Notes: generated by a model not told the origin, from the letters alone. Positions 9,076-17,314 are shown, counted from the first letter of the stretch. The stretch: 64,000 nt of DNA from Deltaproteobacteria bacterium IMCC39146 (GCA_030005635.1 JARUHP010000004.1:62001-126000), one strand, 5' to 3'. Program-made: numbers and translations.

Positions 9076-10392
9076 CTACAAAAGATTTGCCGCTAATTCA
9101 GCCAGACAGGAGCGCTCACCCTTATCCAGTGTGACGTGTCCGGAGATGTCCTCACCCTTGAACTTCTCGACCACGTAGGTGAGACCGTTGCTGGAGGAAT
9201 CAACATAAGGGTTGTCGATCTGGTAAGGGTCGCCTGTGAGGATAATCTTCGTACCTTCACCGGCACGCGTGACAATCGTCTTGATCTCGTGTGGAGTCAG
9301 GTTCTGGGCCTCGTCAACGATCATGTACTGTTTGGGTATCGATCGTCCACGGATGTAGGTCAAAGGCTCGATTTCAAGCAACCCCAGGTCAACCAGTTCC
9401 TTGTAACCGCGTTTGTGCTTACTGCCCTCTTCCACGGCGCCCAGCAACAGTTCAACATTGTCAAAAATCGGCTGCATCCATGGTGAAAGTTTCTCATCGA
9501 TATCCCCGGGCAAAAAACCGATATCCCGACCAAGCGGGAAGATCGGTCGGGAGACCAGAAGTCTGCTGTATTGTCCCTCGTCAGCAGATTTATGCAGACC
9601 GGCAGCAATCGCCAGCAGAGTTTTGCCGGTTCCGGCCTTGCCGACCAGGGTGACCAACTGGATATCATCGTTGAGCAGCATATCGAAAGCAAACTGCTGC
9701 TCGCGATTACGAGGATGGATACCCCACAGACCGTCGCTCGGAGCACGCACCAGTGACACGGCCTGACGAAGAGGACGATTGTAGCGACCCAATGCCGTAT
9801 GTGAAGGATTGGTGGCGTCTATCAAGGTCAGGCATTGATTGGGCAGGAACTCTTCTTCGAGGGGAAGGAAGCCTTGGCTGTAGAAGAGATCAACGTCTTC
9901 CTGAGGCAGAAGGACTTCGCAAGTTCCGGTGTAGAGATCATCGATTGAGACCTTGTCCGATTCGTAATCCTCAGCGGTTAAACCGATGACGTCAGCCTTG
10001 ATTCGCAGGTTGGTGTCTTTGGTGACGAAGACAACATTGTTGTCGACGCTGTTTTTAACGGCAAGGGTGACTGCCAGAATCCGGTTATCCCCTTGATCAG
10101 AACGTAGTTCGGGCGGCAGAGACTTCAGCAATTCTTCAGTGTAAAGGGCGACCCGAAGATGACCACCGGTCTCCAACTCCACACCTTCGATCAACTTCGC
10201 TTTACTCCGCAAGCCATCCATGATGCGCGAAAACTGACGTGCGTTCCGCCCTGTTTCACTGAGTTCTTTCTTAAAACGATCGATCTCCTCGATCACTGTC
10301 ATGGGGATAACCAGATCGTTATCTTCAAAGCGAAAAAGAGCTTGGGGATCGTGCAGGATAACGTTTGTATCAAGGACGAAGGTTTTACTCAT
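9076..10392 (-). CDS. PIN-domain/PhoH-family ATPase fusion (PhoH2 type)
   Basis: 438-residue protein with an N-terminal PIN nuclease domain (FVLDTNVILHDPQ, residues 4-16; acidic VIEEIDRFKK near 38) and a C-terminal PhoH ATPase domain with Walker A VGKAGTGKTLL near residue 253 and Walker B YMIVDEAQNL near 355. PIN-PhoH fusions are thought to be RNA helicase-nucleases. I place the start at the ATG at 10392, directly before the conserved SKTFVLDT; a TTG at 10428 would only add 12 unconserved residues. It stands alone between the heptamer repeat and the small lipoprotein gene. Confidence 0.92.
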   Translation of the reverse strand: MSKTFVLDTNVILHDPQALFRFEDNDLVIPMTVIEEIDRFKKELSETGRNARQFSRIMDGLRSKAKLIEGVELETGGHLRVALYTEELLKSLPPELRSDQGDNRILAVTLAVKNSVDNNVVFVTKDTNLRIKADVIGLTAEDYESDKVSIDDLYTGTCEVLLPQEDVDLFYSQGFLPLEEEFLPNQCLTLIDATNPSHTALGRYNRPLRQAVSLVRAPSDGLWGIHPRNREQQFAFDMLLNDDIQLVTLVGKAGTGKTLLAIAAGLHKSADEGQYSRLLVSRPIFPLGRDIGFLPGDIDEKLSPWMQPIFDNVELLLGAVEEGSKHKRGYKELVDLGLLEIEPLTYIRGRSIPKQYMIVDEAQNLTPHEIKTIVTRAGEGTKIILTGDPYQIDNPYVDSSSNGLTYVVEKFKGEDISGHVTLDKGERSCLAELAANLL

Positions 10393-10486
10393 AAAAGAAA
10401 CCAGTCTTTCTAGAGAGGGGTGACTCAATCAGTATCGGGTGCTGTACAGGCCAACGCGTTCAGCCCGGGATTGCAGCGGTTTTTAG

Positions 10487-10774
10487 CTAACGATCATATT
10501 CGTTGATATGGATGCCATCAGTTGTCGCCATCATTTTGACGTAGATCGGAAGCTCCATACCAGGGACATTGCGTTTACCCTCGACAATGACCTCTCCGCG
10601 GGTATTGAGGGCATAAAGGAGTTCCTCTGGTGATTCCTCAATAATATACTTGTTGTAAATACGGGTCTTCATCAGTTCCATCCTTGTAACTGGTTGGATT
10701 GGCGGCAAAGAACACGAGCTCAGAAGAAAAACAACCAAGCTCACTATGATAAGAGGAAAGATTTTTTTGTGCAT
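10487..10774 (-). CDS. Small lipoprotein of unknown function
   Basis: 95 residues. MHKKIFPLIIVSLVVFLLSSC is a lipoprotein signal with lipobox LSSC, so the mature protein starts at Cys21 and is about 75 residues long. AGGAG stands six bases before the ATG at 10774, which favours this over a longer upstream start. I do not recognise the mature domain (it ends DGIHINEYDR). The gene is the last of the minus-strand run that includes the peptide-modification cassette and lies 38 bp after the cysteine desulfurase gene. Confidence 0.8.
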   Translation of the reverse strand: MHKKIFPLIIVSLVVFLLSSCSLPPIQPVTRMELMKTRIYNKYIIEESPEELLYALNTRGEVIVEGKRNVPGMELPIYVKMMATTDGIHINEYDR

Positions 10775-10812
10775 AGCTACTCCTAAAAAACCGATGCACC
10801 AACGGCAAGGGT

Positions 10813-11961
10813 TCAATTCTCTGTCGCAACGATTGTTCGAACCGCTGCAAGGGTCTGCTTGATATCGTCAGCCGTATTAAAATATCCCGGGCTGAGACGC
10901 ACGGTGCCTTCCGGGAGGGTTCCGAGACTGCCGTGAGCTTCCGGAGCACAGTGTAAGCCGACACGACAACAGATACCATATTCGCGGTCCAAGCGGAAGC
11001 CCAGCATTGAGGGGTCGACATTTTTTACGTTGAAAGAAAGTGCCCCGCCATGACGCGTTGAGCCGAGAGGCCCGTAGAGGATAACCCTTTCAATCTCCTG
11101 CAAGCCCTCAATCAACTGATGCAGCAGCTCCTGCTCATGGGCACGGACATGATCCAGGCCAAGTTTCTCCAGGAACTCGACGCCTGCCTTGAGACCTGCC
11201 AGACCGATCGTATTCAGGGTGCCACTTTCGAGCCTTTCAGGCATCTCGGTTGGTTGGATTGCCGATTGAGAGAAATTGCCCGTGCCGCCGTAGAGCAGCG
11301 GTTTTAAATCCAGGCCTTTACGGACATAGAGGAAACCGGTTCCCGTTGGTCCAAGCAGAGATTTATGACCTGGAACGGCAAGCAGGTCAATCGCCATCTT
11401 TTCAACATTGATCGGAAACACACCGGCGCTCTGCGCCGCATCAACCATAAAAAGGATGCCTTGCTCGCGACACCAGGGACCAACGTCTTCGATTGCCTGA
11501 AGAGTGCCGCTGACATTGGAGCAATGAGTCATGATGACGAGACGGGTACCCGGTACACATGCCTCACGAATAGCCAAGGGGTCAACCAGGCCAAGCGCAT
11601 CGGCAGCAACGCGAACCACATCAACGCCTTGATCGCTCAAAGCCTGAAGCGGCCGAACCACGGCGTTGTGTTCCATCGACGTAGTCACAACGCGGTCACC
11701 CGGGTTGAGAGCTCCAAAGAGCCCAAGGTTGATGGCCTCGGTGGCATTGGCTGTAAAAGCGATCCGTGACGCATCCGGGATAGCAAAAAAACGACCCACG
11801 CTTTCCCGACATTCCATCACCATACGACCGGCATCAAGGGACATATGGTGGCCACCTCGACCCGGATTGGCAGAATTCTCGCGTAAAGTTCGTTCGACGG
11901 CCTCAGTCACCTGAGACGGCTTGGGAAATGTGGTTGCAGCGTTGTCAAGATAGATAGACAT
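10813..11961 (-). CDS. Cysteine desulfurase / selenocysteine lyase family, PLP-dependent
   Basis: 382-residue class-V aminotransferase fold. It begins MSIYLDNAATTFPKP; the PLP lysine lies in VPGHKSLLGPTGTG (about residue 200) and the sulfur-accepting cysteine in CRVGLHCAPEAHGSLGT near residue 350. That C-terminal form is typical of the desulfurase branch found beside selenium or molybdenum-hydroxylase genes rather than of housekeeping IscS. No scaffold gene (iscU, sufB) is adjacent. The SPASM-protein gene ends 18 bp downstream of the ATG at 11961, overlapping its start region, and the lipoprotein gene follows. It may supply sulfur or selenium to the modification cassette; that is inference. 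Confidence 0.88.
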   Translation of the reverse strand: MSIYLDNAATTFPKPSQVTEAVERTLRENSANPGRGGHHMSLDAGRMVMECRESVGRFFAIPDASRIAFTANATEAINLGLFGALNPGDRVVTTSMEHNAVVRPLQALSDQGVDVVRVAADALGLVDPLAIREACVPGTRLVIMTHCSNVSGTLQAIEDVGPWCREQGILFMVDAAQSAGVFPINVEKMAIDLLAVPGHKSLLGPTGTGFLYVRKGLDLKPLLYGGTGNFSQSAIQPTEMPERLESGTLNTIGLAGLKAGVEFLEKLGLDHVRAHEQELLHQLIEGLQEIERVILYGPLGSTRHGGALSFNVKNVDPSMLGFRLDREYGICCRVGLHCAPEAHGSLGTLPEGTVRLSPGYFNTADDIKQTLAAVRTIVATEN

Positions 11962-11978
11962 GGTAAACAGATTTCCGG

Positions 11979-12926
11979 TTAACGCGGCCCTGAGCACATA
12001 AGGTCGCGCTCTCCTGCGGAACGGTTCAGGTTTCTGGCAAGACCGCGACAGCCACCGAAGCAGATATCAAGATCTGAGCACTCATGGCAGCCTTCAGGCC
12101 TTTGCGCGATCGATTCGCACACGGCAAAACGCTCAGAGCTATTCCAGATTTCCTCAAGCGATTGCTCTGGTAACCTGCCAAGAGGTTGCGGCCAGGCCGC
12201 ACAGGGATGAACAACACCATGGCAGTCAACATGACTGAGGCTGTTGCCAGCCTGGCAGCCACCATACTCTGCGCGGTTCTGCTTCTGGCCGGGGGTCATG
12301 ATCTCCCAGAGGAAAAGATCATGGATCTCCATCTCCGGAAGTGAACAGCCACTTTCGACGAAGTTTTTCCAAGTCTCCCGGAAGGCTTCAAGGTCTTGCC
12401 AGCGGGGCAGTTGTTCTGCCGAATAAGCGTGGAAGCTATCACCGATATGCGCGTTTGGCAACTTAAACCTGTGAACCTTATGCTCGGCACAAAAGCTTAG
12501 AAGTTCAGGGATATTATTCAGATTTTCACGTAACGGAGTGAACGCAATGTGAGGCTCGTAACCGAGCGTACGCAACTCCAGAACAACCTTGAGCAGATGG
12601 TTTAAATCGATCTTTTCTTCGTCACGGGCAAAGGAGGTGACATTCAGGAGCAACTGCACTCCTGAAGGCGAGAGCTGAGCAAGACGAGTCAGTTCATCTT
12701 GACTGCCGCAGCAGGTCAACAGGAGTTGACAGCCACCACCGAGAATCTCGAGAACCTCCTTTATGGCCGGATGCAGGAGCGGTCTTCCCTGCAAAGAGAC
12801 AAAAAAAACCCCGGCATCCATGACGGCATCAGCGACAGCAGGCATACTTGGGCCTTGCTGCCCGGTCGCATCATCAGGAAAATCCCAGGTCAGACGAACC
12901 GGGGTATCTAACAGGTCAAGGCCCAT
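11979..12926 (-). CDS. SPASM-domain protein lacking the radical SAM cysteine triad (GeoRSP-type partner)
   Basis: 315 residues. The body resembles a radical SAM barrel (start MGLDLLDTPVRLTWDFP, then VSLQGRPLLHPAIKEVLE), but the CxxxCxxC that would bind the SAM cluster is absent from the N-terminus. The C-terminal SPASM region is intact: GGCQAGNS, DCHGVVHPCA, then CHECSDLDICFGGCRG. I recall the NCBI name 'GeoRSP system SPASM domain protein' for such a gene; that match was not checked. It probably binds auxiliary iron-sulfur clusters or the peptide and partners with the true radical SAM enzyme at 13179-14180. It lies just downstream of the 18-residue peptide gene. Confidence 0.85.
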   Translation of the reverse strand: MGLDLLDTPVRLTWDFPDDATGQQGPSMPAVADAVMDAGVFFVSLQGRPLLHPAIKEVLEILGGGCQLLLTCCGSQDELTRLAQLSPSGVQLLLNVTSFARDEEKIDLNHLLKVVLELRTLGYEPHIAFTPLRENLNNIPELLSFCAEHKVHRFKLPNAHIGDSFHAYSAEQLPRWQDLEAFRETWKNFVESGCSLPEMEIHDLFLWEIMTPGQKQNRAEYGGCQAGNSLSHVDCHGVVHPCAAWPQPLGRLPEQSLEEIWNSSERFAVCESIAQRPEGCHECSDLDICFGGCRGLARNLNRSAGERDLMCSGPR

Positions 12927-12945
12927 AACAAACTATCCAGCTCTA

Positions 12946-12975
12946 GAGATCATCGCCTGACGGCGACGGGGTCTC
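12946..12975 (-). promoter_or_regulatory. Hairpin directly after the peptide stop codon
   Basis: On the minus strand the sequence after the peptide gene folds with an upper stem TCGCC/GGCGA around a GTCA tetraloop and an outer GAGA/TCTC pairing. The hairpin begins at the stop codon itself. No U-run follows, so it is a transcript stabiliser or attenuator rather than a full terminator; such an element could let more peptide than partner protein be made. A SECIS-like role is discussed in the findings. Confidence 0.55.
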
Positions 12976-13030
12976 AGCAAGGGTGAACGTTACTTGAACC
13001 AACAACACGAGGCTTGATGTACTTTTTCAT
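12974..13030 (-). CDS. 18-residue candidate RiPP precursor peptide
   Basis: The minus strand encodes MKKYIKPRVVGSSNVHPC followed by TGA. AAGGAG lies eight bases before the ATG, the strongest ribosome site in this cluster. The frame sits alone in the gap between the radical SAM/SPASM gene and the SPASM-partner gene, exactly where precursor peptides of radical SAM cassettes occur. It has a basic head (KKYIKPR) and a polar tail GSSNVHPC with a single terminal cysteine. No signal peptide or export leader is present, so the product would be cytoplasmic until processed. It is too short for usual gene callers. Function unknown; assignment as substrate is by position. Confidence 0.75.
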   Translation of the reverse strand: MKKYIKPRVVGSSNVHPC

Positions 13031-13053
13031 GGCGACTCTCCTTTCTTAAAAAA

Positions 13054-13177
13054 GTAGCGCGTAGCGCGGAAGAACATCTTATTCAATTAAAACCAGTCAG
13101 GGCTCCTGACGACACTTTATTTGAAGCATTGCCCCTTATCTTTTGTTTTTTCTCGCCACACGCCACCCGCCACACGC
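13054..13177. repeat. Facing heptamer-repeat arms (CGCCACA / GTAGCGC)
   Basis: Between the radical SAM gene and the peptide gene: CGCCACACGCCACCCGCC plus CACACGC at 13154-13177 (period 7) faces a degenerate GTAGCGCGTAGCGCGG arm at 13054-13069. The element separates the enzyme genes from the peptide gene and may act as a transcript-processing hairpin. Confidence 0.65.
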
Positions 13178-13178
13178 T

Positions 13179-14180
13179 TTACTTCCAACAATGCGGGTCC
13201 GGCTGGTTAAAGTCACCGGTCGTCGCAAAAGCACGTGCTGTGCAACCGCCCTGGCAGTCATCAAATGCGCCGCACCCTGAGCACTTGCCGGTGGCCTCCT
13301 TGGAGCGCATCGCCTTGAGAACAGGTGAATCGAACCAGATCGTCTCAAAATCGTCCTTGAGGATATTGCCGACGACGACAGGGATAAAGCCGCAGGGGGT
13401 AATATCACCATTCGGCTGCAGATGCAGGGAAAGCTTGCCACAGCTGCTGCCTTTAACCATGGTTTTTTCCTGATATTCGGGCAGCGATGCAATCACCGGG
13501 TCATCAAAAGAGATTTTCAGATCCTTGGTCTGGTTCTTCACCGAAAGCGCTAGCAGGTAAAAGGACTGCCACTCGTCTGGAGAGAGGTCCAGATCCTCAC
13601 GATTTTTAAAGCCCCTGCCGCTGCACTTAAAGTTGTGCAGGTAAACCTGACCGACCTTATGGCTGCGAGCCAGATCGAGTAAATCCATAAATGACTGGTA
13701 ATTGATTCGGGAGATAACCGAGCTCATGGTACTCTTCAAGCCAACGCTGGCAAGGGCATCCAGACCGGCGACAGCCCTCTGGAAAGAGCCGGGCATATTG
13801 CGGAAGGTATCGTGAATACCGGCGACCGCGCTGTCGATACTGATGCCGACACTTTTGAAGCCGACGTCCTTAAGTCTTTGAGCGGCGGCCTCATCGAGCA
13901 GCCAGCCATTGGTATTCATGGAAACATTCAGTCCCTGCTTCGAAGCGTATTCGGCCACTTCAAACAGGTCTTTACGCATCAACGGCTCACCACCACCAAA
14001 GTTGATAAAGGGCACCTGCTGTTCCACCAGGATATCAATAATTCTCTTTACATCAGCTGTTGCCAACTCCGGACATTGTTCATCACGACTATAACAATGC
14101 TCACAGGTGAAGTTGCACTTATAGGAAAGCGTCCAGTTAAACGTCAGCGGAGCGGAAAACATTTCTGTGACTTCAGCCAT
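13179..14180 (-). CDS. Radical SAM/SPASM peptide-modifying enzyme (GeoRSP type)
   Basis: 333-residue enzyme. The SAM-cluster motif is C22-x3-C26-x2-C29 in YKCNFTCEHCYS; GGGEPLMR (about residue 60) and a NTNGWLL segment complete the barrel. The C-terminal SPASM domain holds the auxiliary-cluster cysteines in GSSCGKLSLH, DITPCGFIP and CSGCGAFDDCQGGCTA, with a last one in DPHCWK. Such enzymes install radical-based crosslinks or epimerisations in ribosomal peptides. Its ATG overlaps the PqqD-like gene by 8 bp, so the peptide carrier and enzyme are co-translated. The likely substrate is the 18-residue peptide encoded 148 bp downstream. Confidence 0.92.
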   Translation of the reverse strand: MAEVTEMFSAPLTFNWTLSYKCNFTCEHCYSRDEQCPELATADVKRIIDILVEQQVPFINFGGGEPLMRKDLFEVAEYASKQGLNVSMNTNGWLLDEAAAQRLKDVGFKSVGISIDSAVAGIHDTFRNMPGSFQRAVAGLDALASVGLKSTMSSVISRINYQSFMDLLDLARSHKVGQVYLHNFKCSGRGFKNREDLDLSPDEWQSFYLLALSVKNQTKDLKISFDDPVIASLPEYQEKTMVKGSSCGKLSLHLQPNGDITPCGFIPVVVGNILKDDFETIWFDSPVLKAMRSKEATGKCSGCGAFDDCQGGCTARAFATTGDFNQPDPHCWK

Positions 14181-14487
14181 TGATCAACCAACCTCTCTCC
14201 GCCAGATCGGCGACAAACTCGGCAACGTCAGCTTCTACTTCAGCTGTTTCCACGGAAAACTCCTTGGCAAGCTCTTCAGCTATCCCGGACAACGTCTGTT
14301 CACCGTCACACTGTTGCCAGATCAGCCCGCCAACCAGGTTCAGTTGGTGCATCATGCCGGAAAGCAGCAAGATCACCGTACCGCTGTCATCAGCATCCTC
14401 ACCATTCTCGAGGGCCTTCATAACTTCTGCCTGACGACGCTTTTCGACCCGCCAGACGATATCGGGATTTCTTTGAGGTTTATTCAC
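14173..14487 (-). CDS. PqqD-family peptide carrier (RiPP recognition element)
   Basis: 104 residues from a GTG start at 14487 (AAGGA nine bases upstream). The fold-diagnostic parts are the strand NLVGGLIWQQCDGEQT, where the 'GxxIW' word marks PqqD/RRE proteins, followed by helices with LSGIAEELAKEF and VAEFVADLAERGWL. PqqD proteins bind the leader or whole precursor and deliver it to the radical SAM enzyme encoded next. The open frame extends upstream to 14745, but that part is made of heptamer repeats and is not coding. First gene of the cassette. Confidence 0.88.
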   Translation of the reverse strand: MNKPQRNPDIVWRVEKRRQAEVMKALENGEDADDSGTVILLLSGMMHQLNLVGGLIWQQCDGEQTLSGIAEELAKEFSVETAEVEADVAEFVADLAERGWLING

Positions 14488-14525
14488 AAGGGTTATCCTT
14501 TTTTTTTGTAAATAGACAATACAGG

Positions 14526-14738
14526 TTTTTTTAACGCAAAGGCGCAAAGGTTGTGAGAAAAGACGCAAAGAGAATCTTTTCAAATTCAAAACTTCAGACC
14601 ATAAGTTTTTTTTTAAAACCTTAAAAAAACCTAGTTCAAAGTTGTTACTTTGATGAACATCTACCTCAGTAGAACAAATGCGTTTACCTTTGCGTCTTGT
14701 CTGTTTTTCTTTGCGCCTTTGCGTTAATAAACCAGCAA
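14526..14738. repeat. Facing heptamer-repeat arms (CGCAAAG family)
   Basis: Left arm 14526-14575 (AACGCAAAGGCGCAAAGG, then AGACGCAAAGAG) and right arm 14692-14738 (CTTTGCGTCTT, then CTTTGCGCCTTTGCGTT) are inverse copies of each other and enclose about 115 bp of AT-rich sequence. The arms fill the spacer between the YedE-like gene and the PqqD-like gene. Confidence 0.8.
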
Positions 14739-14745
14739 AATTCAA

Positions 14746-15816
14746 TCACGCAGTTCGGTCACGAAACAACAAACTGATCAACAACACAAAAGCCAATCCA
14801 ACCAGCACCGAGATCTTCCCTGAGGTCGCCACTCCGGCGGCCGTTGCCGCAACCCCCCAGGACTGAACCAGCCCGCCACCGAGCAACATACCAACCACAG
14901 CCAGGCCGGCATCGGCGTCACCCTCACCGGCTTTGATTAACTGCCGGAACGGACAACCACCGATCAGAACCGAGAGCCAACCGACCAACAGCATCCCCAG
15001 AAAACTCCAGAGATACTCAAGGTGCGCCCCCGGCTGACCATACAGGCCGAAAGTAAAGCGGCCCATAATGATATTGGTGACAAAAGCACCGATCAGGAAA
15101 GCGAAGAAGCCCCAGAGGAGTGGGCTGCGAGTGCCCATTAACAGGCCATCGCGAACGCTGCCGGTGATACAGAAGCGGCTGCGTTGAGCGAGGACTCCAA
15201 GCAGCAAACCGACCGCCAGCGACATAAACAGGGGAGCGTGCTGTGCAGCGCTGCCACGATCAGAGAAGAGCAGGAATGATGGCCGTGCCAACAGGAAGAT
15301 CAGCAACAGGACGAATCCTGCAGGAACCAGCAGTCCGGTCGCACCACGCTCATCTTCCGCGCGGCCCAGGTCGACGCCACGGGCCAAACCCTGCAAACCG
15401 ACCCAGACTCCTGCGATCAAACCAAGCAGTCCTGCCAGAGAAGAGATATCCCCCGCCGTCAATCTAAGGAATAACTTGATCGGACAGCCGATAAAGACCG
15501 CGCTGCCGACGATCAGGAAAACACCTGAGACCAATCTGACCAACGGTGCGCTGCCACCACGCGAGCGAAACTCACGAAACAGAGACGCACAAAGAATCGA
15601 GCCGAGGACAAAACCGATCAACTCCGGACGCAAATACTGCATCCGTTCATTATCATGCAAACCTAGCGCACCGGAGGTGTTTTCAATGAAGCAGGAGACA
15701 CAGATGCCACTATTCTGGGGATTGCCCCAAACGGAAAGCAGGGCCCCAAGGACACCAAGGCCAGCACCGGCCGCCAGAACAATCCATAAATGTCGATCAC
15801 GCAGAGAGAGACTCAT
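14746..15816 (-). CDS. YedE/YeeE-type membrane protein, probable sulfur or selenium compound transporter
   Basis: 356 residues with about nine membrane segments. The duplicated half-repeats each carry the cysteines used by YeeE/YedE channels: CVSCFIENTSG near residue 38 and GCPIK near 110 in the first half, SRFCITGS near 215 and GGCPFRQ near 286 in the second. E. coli YeeE passes thiosulfate; the YedE branch is linked to selenium metabolism. The start codon overlaps the stop of the upstream TPR gene (ATGA, 4 bp). With the cysteine desulfurase in the same run, a sulfur or selenium supply role is plausible. Confidence 0.85.
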   Translation of the reverse strand: MSLSLRDRHLWIVLAAGAGLGVLGALLSVWGNPQNSGICVSCFIENTSGALGLHDNERMQYLRPELIGFVLGSILCASLFREFRSRGGSAPLVRLVSGVFLIVGSAVFIGCPIKLFLRLTAGDISSLAGLLGLIAGVWVGLQGLARGVDLGRAEDERGATGLLVPAGFVLLLIFLLARPSFLLFSDRGSAAQHAPLFMSLAVGLLLGVLAQRSRFCITGSVRDGLLMGTRSPLLWGFFAFLIGAFVTNIIMGRFTFGLYGQPGAHLEYLWSFLGMLLVGWLSVLIGGCPFRQLIKAGEGDADAGLAVVGMLLGGGLVQSWGVAATAAGVATSGKISVLVGLAFVLLISLLFRDRTA

Positions 15817-16355
15817 TCACAGCCTCCGGCGAGACGGCTCTGCAGGTAGTAGCCGTCCTTCAAGACCTTTGCAAGAGTGAGATTATCCGGCTGAACACGC
15901 AGTCGATCACGAATCAACGGTAAGCCTTCCGAGACAGCCGATTCAATCAACGGCCTCTGGCTCAAGGGGCTTACAGAATCGACATAATCAGCGTTACTTT
16001 TGACAGCTTTGGCCAGTTTGCTTATGGCACGATCAAACTGTCCCATACGCAGCAGGATATCTCCACTGAGCAGATCATTGTGGGCTTCACCCGGCAAGGT
16101 TCGACTTAACTCTTCCAGTTTAAGCAAAGCATCCGGCAAGGAACCATTATCCCGCAAGGTGATTACAGGAGAATAGTGCCGTTCAATAAAAGCCACGCGC
16201 GCCTGGTGCAGCATCTCGCGTTCGAACCTGCGATTGGCCGCCTGAGCATCATGGTTATCATCACGCGGTCCGGCGCCTGCCATCAGAACAGCAGTAAAGA
16301 TCAGCACGCCCACCAGGGCAACGATCATCAGTTGGTCGAATCGATCACGCAGCAT
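15813..16355 (-). CDS. Membrane-anchored TPR-like protein of unknown function
   Basis: 180 residues from the ATG at 16355. MLRDRFDQLMIVALVGVLIF gives one N-terminal membrane segment; the rest is periplasmic and has TPR-like helices (ALLKLEELSRTLPGEAHNDL, then LLRMGQFDRAISKLAKAVKS). It ends RLAGGCE. It lies between the PhnD-like lipoprotein gene (4-bp gap) and the YedE-like gene (4-bp overlap), so all three are probably one transcript. A longer frame to 16487 only overlaps the upstream gene. I do not recognise a named family. Confidence 0.8.
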   Translation of the reverse strand: MLRDRFDQLMIVALVGVLIFTAVLMAGAGPRDDNHDAQAANRRFEREMLHQARVAFIERHYSPVITLRDNGSLPDALLKLEELSRTLPGEAHNDLLSGDILLRMGQFDRAISKLAKAVKSNADYVDSVSPLSQRPLIESAVSEGLPLIRDRLRVQPDNLTLAKVLKDGYYLQSRLAGGCE

Positions 16356-16359
16356 CAGA

Positions 16360-17253
16360 TTAGAATTCCTGGTAAGGAGGCATATTAACGCGCCTGGCCA
16401 TGTCCCGGATCGGATCGTAATCCTGGTCCAGCAAGGTCTCGAAACCGTCCACCCATGCCGAATCGAGGACCTTGATCGTCTCACCATCGATTTCGACCGT
16501 TGTTTCCGGAGTCAGCTCAATCAGGACTTTACGGAACTTCTCAGCCAACGCGGCGTCGACATCTTTTGACGCGCCAAAAGTACAGTAAGGGATAATCTCA
16601 CTCTGGGCCAGAATACGGAAATCATCGGCAGAGATACGCCCCTCGCGCGTCATAAGTTCAAGGTCAAGAGTGGGAGCAGCGGCGACATCATATTCACCGA
16701 AATAAACACCGTAGATGACCTTTTCATGTTTATAGGCACCGTGTGGGATAGCGTAGTAATCAAGCCCCACCTCTGGATCGAAACCAGCTTGCAACATCAG
16801 GTCGTACTGTGCCAAATAACCGGTCGGAGCCAATTGCGGGCCGAACAGCATCCGCTTACCCTGAAGATCGGCCAGGGTTTTTATCGGGCTGTCTTTCTTG
16901 ACGATGATAGACCCGGCGGTGCGGGAACCGAACTGCCCGCGCTTCTCCGTCGCGAGCAACTTCAGGCCATGATTCTCACGCATGATGATGTAGAGAAGGC
17001 TGTTGCCGTGAGTGAAGGCAAAGTCTCCAGCAACAAAACGCGACTCAAAATCCTGCGTATCAACCGGAACCGCTTCGAAGGGCCGCCCCAGTTGTTGTGA
17101 CAGGTAGGCTGTTAACGGCCGGAAACGTTTCATGGTCTCCGCTTCGCTATTGCAGTTCATATAGCCGATGCGGATCGGCGGCCCTTCCAGAGGTTGTTCG
17201 CAGCCAGTGAGAGCAACGACGAGGAAAAGTGATATAAAAATGAAACGTTTCAT
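16360..17253 (-). CDS. PhnD-like phosphate/phosphonate ABC-type substrate-binding lipoprotein
   Basis: 297 residues. MKRFIFISLFLVVALTGC is a lipoprotein signal with lipobox LTGC; GGAG precedes the ATG at 17253. The body is a PhnD/PtxB-type periplasmic binding fold: IRIGYMNCNSEAETMKRF, then FEAVPVDTQDFESRFVAG and a KTLADLQGKRMLFGP segment. No ABC permease or ATPase is adjacent, so it may act as a sensor or deliver a ligand to the neighbouring YedE-like channel rather than to a classical importer. Confidence 0.87.
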   Translation of the reverse strand: MKRFIFISLFLVVALTGCEQPLEGPPIRIGYMNCNSEAETMKRFRPLTAYLSQQLGRPFEAVPVDTQDFESRFVAGDFAFTHGNSLLYIIMRENHGLKLLATEKRGQFGSRTAGSIIVKKDSPIKTLADLQGKRMLFGPQLAPTGYLAQYDLMLQAGFDPEVGLDYYAIPHGAYKHEKVIYGVYFGEYDVAAAPTLDLELMTREGRISADDFRILAQSEIIPYCTFGASKDVDAALAEKFRKVLIELTPETTVEIDGETIKVLDSAWVDGFETLLDQDYDPIRDMARRVNMPPYQEF

Positions 17254-17314
17254 TGAATCTCCAATTAGCGGTGTTTCAAAACCAGCAATCGTTATTTTAA
17301 ACGCACCAAAATTA

